Shown: in pieces, positions 55,512 through 64,000 of the stretch
How the letters are laid out: each line of letters opens with the position of its first letter
Position numbering within the stretch: position 1 is the stretch's first letter
Source: Metaphire vulgaris
Taxonomy: Eukaryota > Annelida > Clitellata > Crassiclitellata > Megascolecidae
Direction: 5' to 3'
DNA length: 64,000 bases
Assembly (NCBI GenBank): GCA_018105865.1
Contig: CM030868.1
Coordinates: 5,109,031-5,173,030, forward strand
Program-made: the position numbers and the translations under genes
The notes under the pieces: model-generated
Databases searched by the model: none
What the model was told of the DNA's origin: nothing
The model's input: only the letters and a program-made list of their open reading frames with translations

Positions 55512-55635
55512 CGTGCCTTAATTGCCCTGTCTCAAGCATTGGCACAGCCACGGGGCGCCCCCCCTATTCTGGCTAGGATCTGTGCAAAACCGTCGAGAAA
55601 TGTTTCTGGGAGGTAAGATGATTGCAACAGAAAGC

Positions 55636-55646
55636 AATATATATAT

Positions 55647-55717
<71 letters not shown>
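55636..55717. repeat. TA microsatellite
   Basis: TA array of about 80 bp. Confidence 0.96.
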
Positions 55718-55721
<4 letters not shown>

Positions 55722-56390
55722 TCCATGATGACCTTCTCTCTATGGTGGACGGTGGTACCCCCTATTCCGAAATCCTGGGATTCCTGGCTATGCCACAAGT
55801 TGAAAGCAGACGTGTCAAAAAGCCTTCAACTGGACCATTTCAATCTTACCGACAGTTCTCAACATTTTGGCACTCGTGGATTTTCGCGTTGTGTTTCCCA
55901 CTTACAGGTGACAAACCAGTTACTGCATTGTCAATTTACCAAGACCTACTTAAAATACCCATGAATTCACAGAATAGCCCTACTGTACTAAGAATATATC
56001 ACACTGTTCACACATACTATTTTATAATAATTATTGACAATTTTCGTTGAAATGTCAAAATTCATGAACAAAATGCTATAAGTTGTGTATTCTAACAACT
56101 ATTAATTTGCACTGTAAAAAGACCAATGTCAGTATTTATCTGCAAATTTATTGTCCACAAAAAAACAATGTTTAATATGTCAAACACCTCTGCATTCAGG
56201 CAATCTCTATATTGCAAATTATGCCAGTAAATTTCCAACTGATATCTGCATTGTATACATTATTACCGGTATTTATTTATGTCCCGCGTTTCGGTTTTAC
56301 TTTACTTTAAACCCATAAAACAACAGTTTTTGTCACCTGGTCACCTGTAATACAAAAAGGAAACATTGCAGATCTCATAAATATTTATAT

Positions 56391-56426
<36 letters not shown>

Positions 56427-56432
56427 TATACA

Positions 56433-56784
56433 CAGTGGCGTAGCCAAGGGGAGCTGGGGGGTTAAAACCCTCTTGGCTGCCAAAAAAATAAAATGTGGAG
56501 ACTCAGACCTTGCCCCCAAAAAAAAAACATTTCAAAATCCCCCAATGTCAAGGTGGCTAGAATAAACACTGCCCCTGGCTATATACCCGGTAATGTAACG
56601 GTTTAAGAGGCGACAACCTTTTTTTGCTTGTCAAATTGAAAAATTTTGCTTGTCACCTGAAAGAAAAAAAATAGAGACGAGGAGAAAGATGACCTTTTTT
56701 GCTTGTCAAGATTATTCTGAAGTTGGTCACGGTCAGAAACCAAAAACCAAACCCCCCCTTCCGAAAATCCTGGCTATGCCACTG
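56433..56784. mobile_element. GGCGTAGCC-family MITE with an insert
   Basis: CAGTGGCGTAGCCAAGGGG ... AATCCTGGCTATGCCACTG. Inside, CAATGTCAAGGTGGCTAGAA and TAAACACTGCC belong to the CAGTGTTTATTCTAG family, so part of another element is nested. No clean target repeat is seen. Confidence 0.7.
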
Positions 56785-56878
56785 TGTGTATATAATAATA
56801 TATATAATATTATATACAATTATACATATACATATACATATATATTCATAATCTCAAAACCAATTCAAACAGAGAAAT

Positions 56879-56922
<44 letters not shown>
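56879..56922. repeat. TA microsatellite
   Basis: TA array. The flanking text ATAATCTCAAAACCAATTCA before it is nearly repeated after it (ATAATTTCAAAACCAATTCA), a small duplication around the array. Confidence 0.9.
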
Positions 56923-56925
<3 letters not shown>

Positions 56926-57685
56926 TTCATAATTTCAAAACCAATTCAAAAGAGAAAGCAAAATTTATTCTAGAAACATGGCAAACGTGCTAAAAAATTG
57001 ACGCTGTGCAGTATTCTTTATTGCAAGTGGTGTACATAGAGTATGGCAAGTAGGGAAGATGCTCTGGGTACAAAAAACTCTTGTGATCTCACTCTACTCA
57101 ACATAGAAAGAGATGAAACAGAAAACTAACATCGACAAGTTAGCATCAGTAAAATCAAGAAAACTGTGTTTGTGGCTTCAGTCTGGCATAAATAAATGTC
57201 ATGATTTCTTAACCTGCTAATTTAATTTTTTGCCCCTGCCATGGGTGCCAAATACCTTAGGTATGCCCCTGTCTCTTGTTAATGCTAGACCAGCTGATGA
57301 ACTAGACCAGCTTGTTATCATTTAATTCTGCCCTGATATTGATCAACCCCTTGAAAGTCGCACTTGGTTCTACTGTAAACTCTTCACTGGTCGGTTTTTC
57401 AAAAAGGTAGCGAGGGTTTGGACCCCCACCCCAACAAGAAGGGGTTGTCCTCATTTATCATGCTGGGTCTAGCCCACCTCCAGCAATGCAAACTTTAAAC
57501 ATCTTTAACATTAACATGTAAGTATTAGACAAAACGTATTAATCAAAGAGCATCAATGCCATATTTCTAGGTAAGTTTTACAGTCTATGGTCAACATATG
57601 TTTACAAACAAAAAAGTAATTATGTAACTGAACAACCATTAGCAATATGCAAAAAAAAAATTAATAGCTAAGAAACAAAGTTAGC

Positions 57686-57839
57686 AATAATTTCAAAACA
57701 TGATGTAAATCAATATAACATAACAGTAAACAAAGAACTAATAAAATTACAAGGTGCTACTAAATAATTTCAAAACATGATGTAAATCAATATAACATAA
57801 CAGTAAACAAAGAACTAATAAAATTACAAGGTGCTGCTA
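57686..57839. repeat. 77-bp tandem duplication
   Basis: Two almost identical units in direct order: AATAATTTCAAAACATGATG through AAATTACAAGGTGCT, offset 77 bp. It is about 100 bp downstream of the TKL-type kinase stop, probably in the 3' UTR. Confidence 0.85.
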
Positions 57840-57934
57840 TAAGAGTAAATGTAGAAATAATGAGAATATTCAGTCATTTGACATTCTTAAATGTGAAAAA
57901 TTCATGTAGCTTCAGAGCAAACATGAAACATATT

Positions 57935-59974
57935 TCATGGGATCGTGTCGACAATTTGAAACTGCGCATCACGAATGGAAGTCAAGATCTTCTGAAATGT
58001 GGGTCTCTTTGCTGGATCCGGTGACCAGCATTGCACAATCAGCTCTTCCACAAAACGACCTGTGACTGACCTGTTGATTGTCGGTCGCTTTCCCAGCCTT
58101 GCATAGTTGGTCGCTCCAAACGGTCCACGTCCAGCAAAGTTCTGATACTGATCGGAATAGGGTTCTTCCTCGGATATGACTTCGTTCAGCACGATTCCAA
58201 AGGAATACACGTCAACCGAATAATCAGGCGGAGAAGTTGAACCCAGTAGCTCCGGAGCCATATACCCAGAAGTTCCACCGACAATGTGGCATTCATTTTC
58301 GTCGCCGTCGTCGTCGGCGATGTCTTCCGATCGCAGACTGCTTGAGGTTTTTCCTCGAAGCGTTGAAAGTCCGAAATCGGTGATCTTTGCATTGTAGTCA
58401 GAGGTTATGAGAATATTCTGTGGTTTCAGATCTCCGTGAACGATCTTGAACACGTGCAGCTGGTGCATGCCTTCAGCAACGCCACACATCAGGATCCTTT
58501 TCACTCGGCCGTCGGTTATCGCCACTTCGACCTCCGGATCGGTGCAGTAGTGCAGCAGGTTACTGAGGCTTCCGCGGTCGACCAGTTCCATCACAATGCA
58601 AGGAGGGTCGATGCAATATCCGTGAAGGTAAACCAGGTTTTTGTGTTCTCCAGCAACTGCGAGGATGCATATCTCCTTTTCGAAGTCTGCCTTCTCCTTT
58701 CGAGTCAACTGACTCAGGTGGAGTATCTTGACAGCAACTTCAGAGCCATTCAAACTTGCCTTTCGCACCACACCAAATGCTCCCTTACCAATGACATCGC
58801 CTTGAAATCTGAGAGAAGAATAATCAATTTCCTTAACGTTTGCTGGGACGCTGAAGCTCTCTGGCGTAGAATTCTGCTTCCTGCTGTGAGAGGAGATTTG
58901 TGACAAATAAGCCGGTGGTGGCAGGAGGTTTGCTGGTGGTGGTAAAGGACGCAGCATTGCACGCTCTCGACTCAACATTTCATTAAATGATGCGTCCATC
59001 TTGCGTCCATCATAGTATTTTTGTCGCTGCTGTGCGACTGAGGATGCTGTAGAAGATTGGCCGACCTGTTGAACCTGAGCAAATGCGCGGCCTATCGCAT
59101 TAGAGACACTGATAGTCCCGTCTTTCTTTGTAGGCACCCACAAAGGAAGGATTTTGCTTCTGACGTAAGCATCCGCCTGCTGCTGGACCCATCTCTTCGC
59201 CTCAGCTTTCCTCATATCGGGAGTGCCGTTCTTTTTCAGAGGTACTGTGGCAGGAAAGTTAAACGCATTTGCTACACCTGCACTGGAATGTTTCACAGAT
59301 TGTTTAGGATGTGCGCCTGAGCTTTTACTGGAAAGACCCATGGCTTCCAGTTGAGACTCAAGACCACTAACTGCTGACTTTGATGTCTTGAATCGCATGT
59401 CAAGGCTTCCGTCTTTCTTATAGTGCAAATTTCCTGAATTTTCTGGAATCATTGACAATTGACCAGTGGACTGTTGGCTCGAGTTAACGTTCAATGATTT
59501 AGTTGAGGCAGATGGAATAGAAGTCAGCCCCGAGTGACTAGAAGATGGTCCATCTGTGGCCTGTTTGCTGGAATTGTACCTCATGTCCAATGAGCCATCT
59601 TTTTTGTAATGCAGATCACTGGCAGAAGATGTCCTGCCAGGAGGCAAGGCATAGGAACCTCCATAGCCTGATGATTGGCCATACAAAGAACCAGAATAAG
59701 AACTCCCCCCTCCAGTTCCACAGCCCACACTCGTTGCTGCTTTTGAAGATGAATATCGCATATCAAGTGAACCATCCTTCTTGTAATGAAGATCACTGGC
59801 AGAAGATGTCCTGTCAGGAGGCAAGGCATAGGAACTCCCACAGGCTGACGATCGGCCATATGAAGAACCAGAATAAGAACTCCCCCCTCCAGTTCCATAA
59901 CCCCCACTCACTGCTGCTTTTGAGGAAGAATATCGCATATCAAGCGAACCATCCTTCTTGTAATGGAGAGACAT
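57935..59974 (-). CDS. Intronless TKL-type kinase with KKDG..DMR repeats
   Basis: One open frame of 679 aa from ATG at 59974. The N-terminal part holds LHYKKDGSLDMR at about residues 3, 62, 121 and 183, a variant PLKKNGTPDMR near 245, and PTKKDGTISV near 281. The last two flank a helix-like KRWVQQQADAYVRSK. Between the first copies are Gly/Ser/Tyr-rich linkers. A Pro-rich stretch (343-355) precedes a kinase domain from about 384: GKGAFGVV (396-403), VAVK Lys416, Glu434, HGDLKPQN (513-520), DFG 533-535, GTSGYMAPE (567-575). HGD in place of HRD and the overall pattern suggest a Ser/Thr kinase of the tyrosine-kinase-like group. Key catalytic residues are present, so it is probably active. I do not know a named family for the repeats; substrate and role are unknown. 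No intron is seen, unlike its four neighbours, so retroposition or transfer is possible. Confidence 0.9.
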   Translation of the reverse strand: MSLHYKKDGSLDMRYSSSKAAVSGGYGTGGGSSYSGSSYGRSSACGSSYALPPDRTSSASDLHYKKDGSLDMRYSSSKAATSVGCGTGGGSSYSGSLYGQSSGYGGSYALPPGRTSSASDLHYKKDGSLDMRYNSSKQATDGPSSSHSGLTSIPSASTKSLNVNSSQQSTGQLSMIPENSGNLHYKKDGSLDMRFKTSKSAVSGLESQLEAMGLSSKSSGAHPKQSVKHSSAGVANAFNFPATVPLKKNGTPDMRKAEAKRWVQQQADAYVRSKILPLWVPTKKDGTISVSNAIGRAFAQVQQVGQSSTASSVAQQRQKYYDGRKMDASFNEMLSRERAMLRPLPPPANLLPPPAYLSQISSHSRKQNSTPESFSVPANVKEIDYSSLRFQGDVIGKGAFGVVRKASLNGSEVAVKILHLSQLTRKEKADFEKEICILAVAGEHKNLVYLHGYCIDPPCIVMELVDRGSLSNLLHYCTDPEVEVAITDGRVKRILMCGVAEGMHQLHVFKIVHGDLKPQNILITSDYNAKITDFGLSTLRGKTSSSLRSEDIADDDGDENECHIVGGTSGYMAPELLGSTSPPDYSVDVYSFGIVLNEVISEEEPYSDQYQNFAGRGPFGATNYARLGKRPTINRSVTGRFVEELIVQCWSPDPAKRPTFQKILTSIRDAQFQIVDTIP
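59615..59968 (-). repeat. 177-bp coding tandem duplication in the TKL-type kinase
   Basis: Codons 3-61 and 62-120 are two 59-residue units (LHYKKDG...RTSSASD) with few differences, and a third start follows at 121. Unit size is an exact multiple of 3, so the frame is kept. Confidence 0.9.
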
Positions 59975-60069
59975 TTTTACTGATTATTCACTGAAATATT
60001 CCAACAAAACCTTCAACTTTAAAATGTATGACAGTAAATAGTCAATTATATGATAATATAATATAATAA

Positions 60070-60611
60070 TAATATGATTTAAAGTGGTTTGGGAGGCCAA
60101 GTAAGCCAGTGTGAAAACCACTGTGGTTACATTCCACATTCAATAACCTACAGTAGCTTTCCAAGATAGCCTTTGAATCTGTTTACCGTTTCAACTGTCA
60201 CTCCCACCTCATCCAAACTGTTCCATCCATCAACAACCCTTGCACTAAAACATGTTCTTTCTTGGACCAACCCAGACCACCCTCTGCTTAAACAATTGTG
60301 GCCTCTTGCACTGCCATAGTGGGCTAATTTATAGAACCGATCGTATGGCACATCTACTTTCCCAATCATTATTTTGTGTGTTTCTATCAAATCCCCTCTC
60401 TCTCTCTTCTTATTTCTAACGTTGTCAGTCCACAATATTGAAGTCTTTTTTTGTAGCTTAAATTATGGCATCCCTTGACCATCTTCATTGCTCGTCTTGG
60501 CACTTTTTTGAAAAGCTCTATGTCTTTTTTCAAGAATGGATTCCATGCCTGAACACAGTATTCTAGACGAGGCCTTACTAATGACTTACCGGTATATACA
60601 GTACTGTTCAA
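60070..60611 (-). pseudogene. CR1-like LINE ORF2 C-terminus and 3' end
   Basis: The minus strand reads SLVRPRLEYCVQAWNPFLKK, MVKGCHNLSYKKRLQYCGLT and, in another frame, RGDLIETHKIMIGK to SARVVDGWNSLDEV. It then has the 3' end CACTGGCTTACTTGGCC and ATT-type tail. This is a CR1/Jockey-group element, broken between 60440 and 60390. Confidence 0.83.
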
Positions 60612-61532
60612 AATATTGTAAACACACGTGGATTTTGAAGCAAACCAAACTTTAGGGCTTGTTAAAACATTGCAATCACAACCAAGAACACCAATGCTGT
60701 ATTTTTCATTAATGATACTATTCTACGAAGGCTATAGATATGCAAAAATTCAGAAGAGGCTATAGATATGCAAAATTTCAGAAGAGTGTTGAAACGAATT
60801 TCATCCACATTTTCCTGTATCTCCCTCTTCATTGCATCAAACCATATTAGAACAGTCAATATATTCTGCCTCAGTTTTATACTAGAGCGTTCCAAATGCC
60901 ACGAAAAATAGTAAGCTATGTCAAACGATCGCATACAAAGTCTTCCAGAAAACAATTCTCTGTCAAATGGTTACAAAGCCGATCGAGAGATAAGAGGTAT
61001 CTTAAGATAGCTGGTTTCTTGTATCACAGGTTTTACAGACCACAAAAATATTTTTAAAATGATACCCTGTTTGAATACTTCTCATCCATGTGCAAGTACG
61101 GTAGTCATCGCTTCAGCCTACAGAACCTTCCAAAATTTAGTTTTCAAAAATTTGATAGTGACCTTTCTGTTATATTTTCAGTTATTTGCCATTGCAAATA
61201 AAGTTCTGACCAATACACCACTGAGGGAATTCACGGCAGCCCTGCCCTAACTTCTGGCTGGATATAATGGGGCTCACCTGTATAGCATGATGGTACCCCA
61301 CACATTTACTTTACCGCCTCATCGGCATCTACCGGTACTCATGGGGCGGCGGCTCACGAGATTAAACGACCCCTTAAATAAAACAGTGGCGACGAATTCA
61401 TTTAACTAACGCCTTAACTGAAACCAGGGAGTCTGCTGAAACCTATCCAACAAAAACAACACAGCCTCAGAGTCTAGTAAACAGGCCTTGGGTTCATTCA
61501 GTCAAGTTCACAGTAAACAGTCAACCATTGTC

Positions 61533-61577
<45 letters not shown>
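61533..61577. repeat. AAT microsatellite
   Basis: About 15 AAT units. Confidence 0.95.
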
Positions 61578-61579
<2 letters not shown>

Positions 61580-61877
61580 TGCTACCTTCTGCGGCAAAAA
61601 CGACGAGAATAACAGAAGGGCAGCGTTTTTCCAGGCAGTATTCCGACGGCGTGTCTATTTACTCTATTATGCGGTGTCTTATGATTATGCAGTCTATTAT
61701 ATTAACTCTAACCCTAACCACGTGATTTATTAGACCAATTAGCGGTTTAATTAGAATGCTGCCGGTTTACGGAAAATAAAAACGCATGCGGGCTTCCCGC
61801 ATAATAGATACTTCCTATTCCGACACGACATCCATTTAATTAAGGAGTGGAATCTCTGAGACCTTGCTGAAAACTTC

Positions 61878-61945
61878 AGTGGTTTTCACACAGGCTTACT
61901 TAGCCTCCTAAACCACTTAAAATCACATTATTATTATTATTAAAA
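61878..61945 (+). repeat. LINE/SINE 3' end with ATT tail
   Basis: GTGGTTTTCACACAGGCTTA, CTTAGCCTCCTAAACCAC and TTAAAATCACATTATTATT. The same 3' end as 60070 in the other orientation. Confidence 0.7.
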
Positions 61946-62169
61946 TTGCGGGAAATTCACAAAGCAGGTGCACGACCAATAGGATTGCGCTAGTTCTTAT
62001 GCATATTCATGAGATAGCCCACATAACAGGATTAGGGTTGTAACTTTTCCGGAAAAGTAGAATGACCGAAATTATTTCGGAAATTTCCGGAAACTGCAAC
62101 CGAAAGCGCTGCGTGTATGTCCATAAAAACATTATATAGCGCTACTATCCTGACATTTGTTAACAAATG

Positions 62170-62305
62170 CCCAACAAATGAATAGTAATAAATAGTAATA
62201 ATGATAATAAAAATAATAATAAATAGTAGTAATAGTAGTAAATAATAATAAATAACAATAATAAACAGTAATAATAAAAATAAATAATAATAGTAATCAA
62301 CTTTT
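62170..62305. repeat. AAT / AGT-rich low-complexity array
   Basis: Degenerate AATAATAGTAAT over about 130 bp next to a family F copy. Confidence 0.85.
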
Positions 62306-62615
62306 CCGGAATTATTTTTACATCCCCAACACCCCCACCCCAATTTGAGGTCGACACCCCCAAAATTTGGTAATGTGACAATGGTATGCATACAAAATGC
62401 ATACTAATTAGCCCTGAACACCCCCAAATGGAGAAGTACACTCCCAACTTTTAGTCTTGGATGACCTCTTATCTTTGCTTGCCAGCCTTCTTTTTGGGAC
62501 CTGATAACGTTTTTTGCTTTGTCAACCTTTTTCGGCAGAGACTTCCAAATTCCGACACCCTCAGATTTTCCCGACCCCCCGACCCCCCCCCCAATTCACA
62601 ATCCTAGAAATAACC
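62300..62615. mobile_element. Family F repeat, long copy
   Basis: TCCGGAATTATTTTTACATC ... CACAATCCTAGAAATAACCC with ATTTGAGGTCGACACCCC and GCATACAAAATGCATACTAA inside. Confidence 0.7.
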
Positions 62616-62814
62616 CTGCTACCGAAACTTCGAAAGACTGTCACTCTGTCAGTCTGTCGGTCGCAGAAACCGCAGAGGAACACCTACCTCTCTTTGTCTC
62701 CGTCAGCCTGGCAGGGCTCCGCAACTAGAGACTCACAGAATGTTTATGCACTCAGTGACCCAATATGCGATCAGTGAAATTCCAAACGCCGGAATAAATC
62801 TTGTGTAGGGTTAT

Positions 62815-62960
62815 AAATCTTTCAGTTTCGGTTTCGGCTTCGACCGAAAGTCTCGTTAAAGCTTCTGGTTTCGGTCTCGGTTTCGACCGAAAGTCATTTT
62901 TAACATTCGATTTGGCTTCGATTTCGGCCGAAACCAGAAATTGACATTCGGTCGGTCTCT
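62815..62960. repeat. TTCGGTTTCGGCTTCGACC degenerate repeat
   Basis: TTTCGGTTTCGGCTTCGACC and GAAAGTC motifs recur in both orientations over about 140 bp. Function unknown. Confidence 0.6.
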
Positions 62961-63144
62961 AATATAAGTTGAAATTTGAACCATATGTATTGCAGATTAG
63001 GCCTTAAAGTTTAAGCTATTTTCAATGACTATAAGTAGGCCTATAGCCGCCTAGGCCTATAGGCTAGGCCCAACACACAACTGCTGCATGGTGCCAAGTT
63101 TAAATAGGCCACATGTGAGTGTGCACAGAAATGTTGCCGGGGTC

Positions 63145-63520
63145 CAGTGTTTATTCTAGACTTTCTTTGGGGGGTACCCCCAGTTTGAAATTAATACCCC
63201 CGTTTGAAATCCCCCCAGTGGCGGCTCCACCGGGGGGCAGGGGGGCCCGTGCTCCCTATTGAGTGCCTGCCCCCAGTGCCCCCCCCAGTTGGGACCATAT
63301 ATACTTAATGCTACATACATTCAACAACAAATGGTTGGCCCCCCATGATTAGAAGTTGCCACCCCAACGGCCCCCACTTGCCAAATCCTAGAGCCGCCAG
63401 TCCGCCACTGAATCCCCCCCATTTTTTGACATTTTGGTAAAGTAGTATGACCTCCCCAATGTCTGTTACCCCCCAAAATGTTAAACACCCCCAATGTCTA
63501 GGTGTCCAGAATAAACACTG
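63145..63520. mobile_element. hAT-type MITE, CAGTGTTTATTCTAG family, host of a nested MITE
   Basis: CAGTGTTTATTCTAGAC ... GTCCAGAATAAACACTG, with exact 8-bp flanks CCGGGGTC (63137-63144, 63521-63528). Confidence 0.88.
63216..63410. mobile_element. Nested hAT-type MITE, GGCGGCTCC family
   Basis: CAGTGGCGGCTCCACCGGG ... CCAGTCCGCCACTG, with exact 8-bp flanks AATCCCCC taken from the host element at 63145-63520. It is therefore the younger insertion. Confidence 0.87.
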
Positions 63521-64000
63521 CCGGGGTCTATATCGAGGTCTTTCACGCCGTCTCCACGGTAAAAATTTATTGCACACCTTGTGTTTCCGTCGGTTGACAA
63601 GTTTACCGTCAACGTCGGTCGTAAATGTCGGCTGTTAAACGTTCAGACGGTCGCAATGTGTCTACCGTCGTTTGTCTTCGAACAGTTTTCTCATCGTACG
63701 GATGACATCGGCACAATTATAGTCGATGTGCGCCTACCCACCACCTACACGCACTTTCGCACTCGCAAACTCGCACGCCGGCGAAGTCAACGCTATCACA
63801 TAATTAATTATTCCCACGCGAGTTTCAGCAGTTTCAGCAAGCCATTGTTAACGTTATTCCTATTGTTGCTGCTCTGGTGTGAACTGCTAGCCTCATGTCT
63901 TTTCTTGTCAAATGCTATCTATTGGTAGGCGTAGGACTGCAGCAGTTGGATTTGAATTTTTCTGCCGATTCCGTTAGGAGCTTTCGACGCATCGAAGACG

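Larger units (their letters stand above)
54474..57934. other. Spacer upstream of the Tec-type kinase
   Basis: It should contain the kinase promoter (54474 to about 55000). It also holds MITEs at 55341 and 56433, TA arrays and a tandem duplication at 57686. No reading frame here resembles a gene. Confidence 0.6.
59975..64000. other. Spacer upstream of the TKL-type kinase
   Basis: The kinase promoter should be just above 59974. The rest holds LINE ends, ATT arrays, family F and nested MITEs. No gene is recognised. From about 63540 to the end the sequence is richer in CpG (ACGTCGGTCG, GACGGTCGC), which could mark a promoter or first exon of a gene beyond the window. Confidence 0.55.

Noticed and set aside
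59545..59994. Plus-strand open frame of 149 codons
   Set aside because: Shadow of the repeated coding DNA of the TKL-type kinase on the other strand.
62032..62447. Leu/Ile/Tyr-rich minus-strand frames that look like membrane proteins
   Set aside because: They come from the AAT/AGT array and the family F repeat.

Overview
The window is nuclear DNA of an animal, most likely an AT-rich invertebrate. It has split genes with GT-AG introns, a Tec-family tyrosine kinase (a group of animals and their closest relatives), a motile-cilium gene, and a dense mix of hAT-type miniature transposons, CR1/L2-like LINEs, tRNA-derived SINEs and long ATT, TA and CT microsatellites. The species cannot be fixed from the sequence. 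No bacterial, viral or CRISPR feature is seen.

I reassembled five protein genes by matching reading frame and splice phase across exons. (1) RRP15, + strand, 4189-7305, 5 exons, 263 aa, ribosome biogenesis. (2) MTRF1L, - strand, 15741-8917, 8 exons, mitochondrial release factor with PKT and GGQ motifs; exon 7 carries an apparent frameshift at a 4-bp tandem repeat. (3) DRC7/CCDC135, + strand, 16827-29591, 16 exons, intact 887 aa, nexin-dynein regulatory complex. (4) A Tec/Btk-type tyrosine kinase, - strand, 53033-31952, 18 coding exons, 629 aa, PH-BTK motif-SH3-SH2-kinase, with a 29-bp microexon and a GC-AG intron. (5) An intronless 679-aa kinase of TKL type, - strand, 59974-57935, whose N-terminal half carries repeated KKDGxxDMR motifs that I do not recognise as a named domain.

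RRP15 and MTRF1L are tail to tail. MTRF1L and DRC7 are head to head, 1.08 kb apart. DRC7 and the Tec kinase are tail to tail. The genes have unrelated housekeeping, ciliary and signalling roles, so there is no operon-like logic.

Introns and spacers are built largely from transposons. About twenty short elements begin CAG and end CTG, and each has an 8-bp target duplication still readable in the sequence (hAT type). Several sit within a few bases of a splice site or stop codon. CR1-like LINE 3' ends with (ATT)n tails share their tail with a tRNA-headed SINE, and these tails explain some of the microsatellites. The least explained item is the KKDG-repeat kinase.
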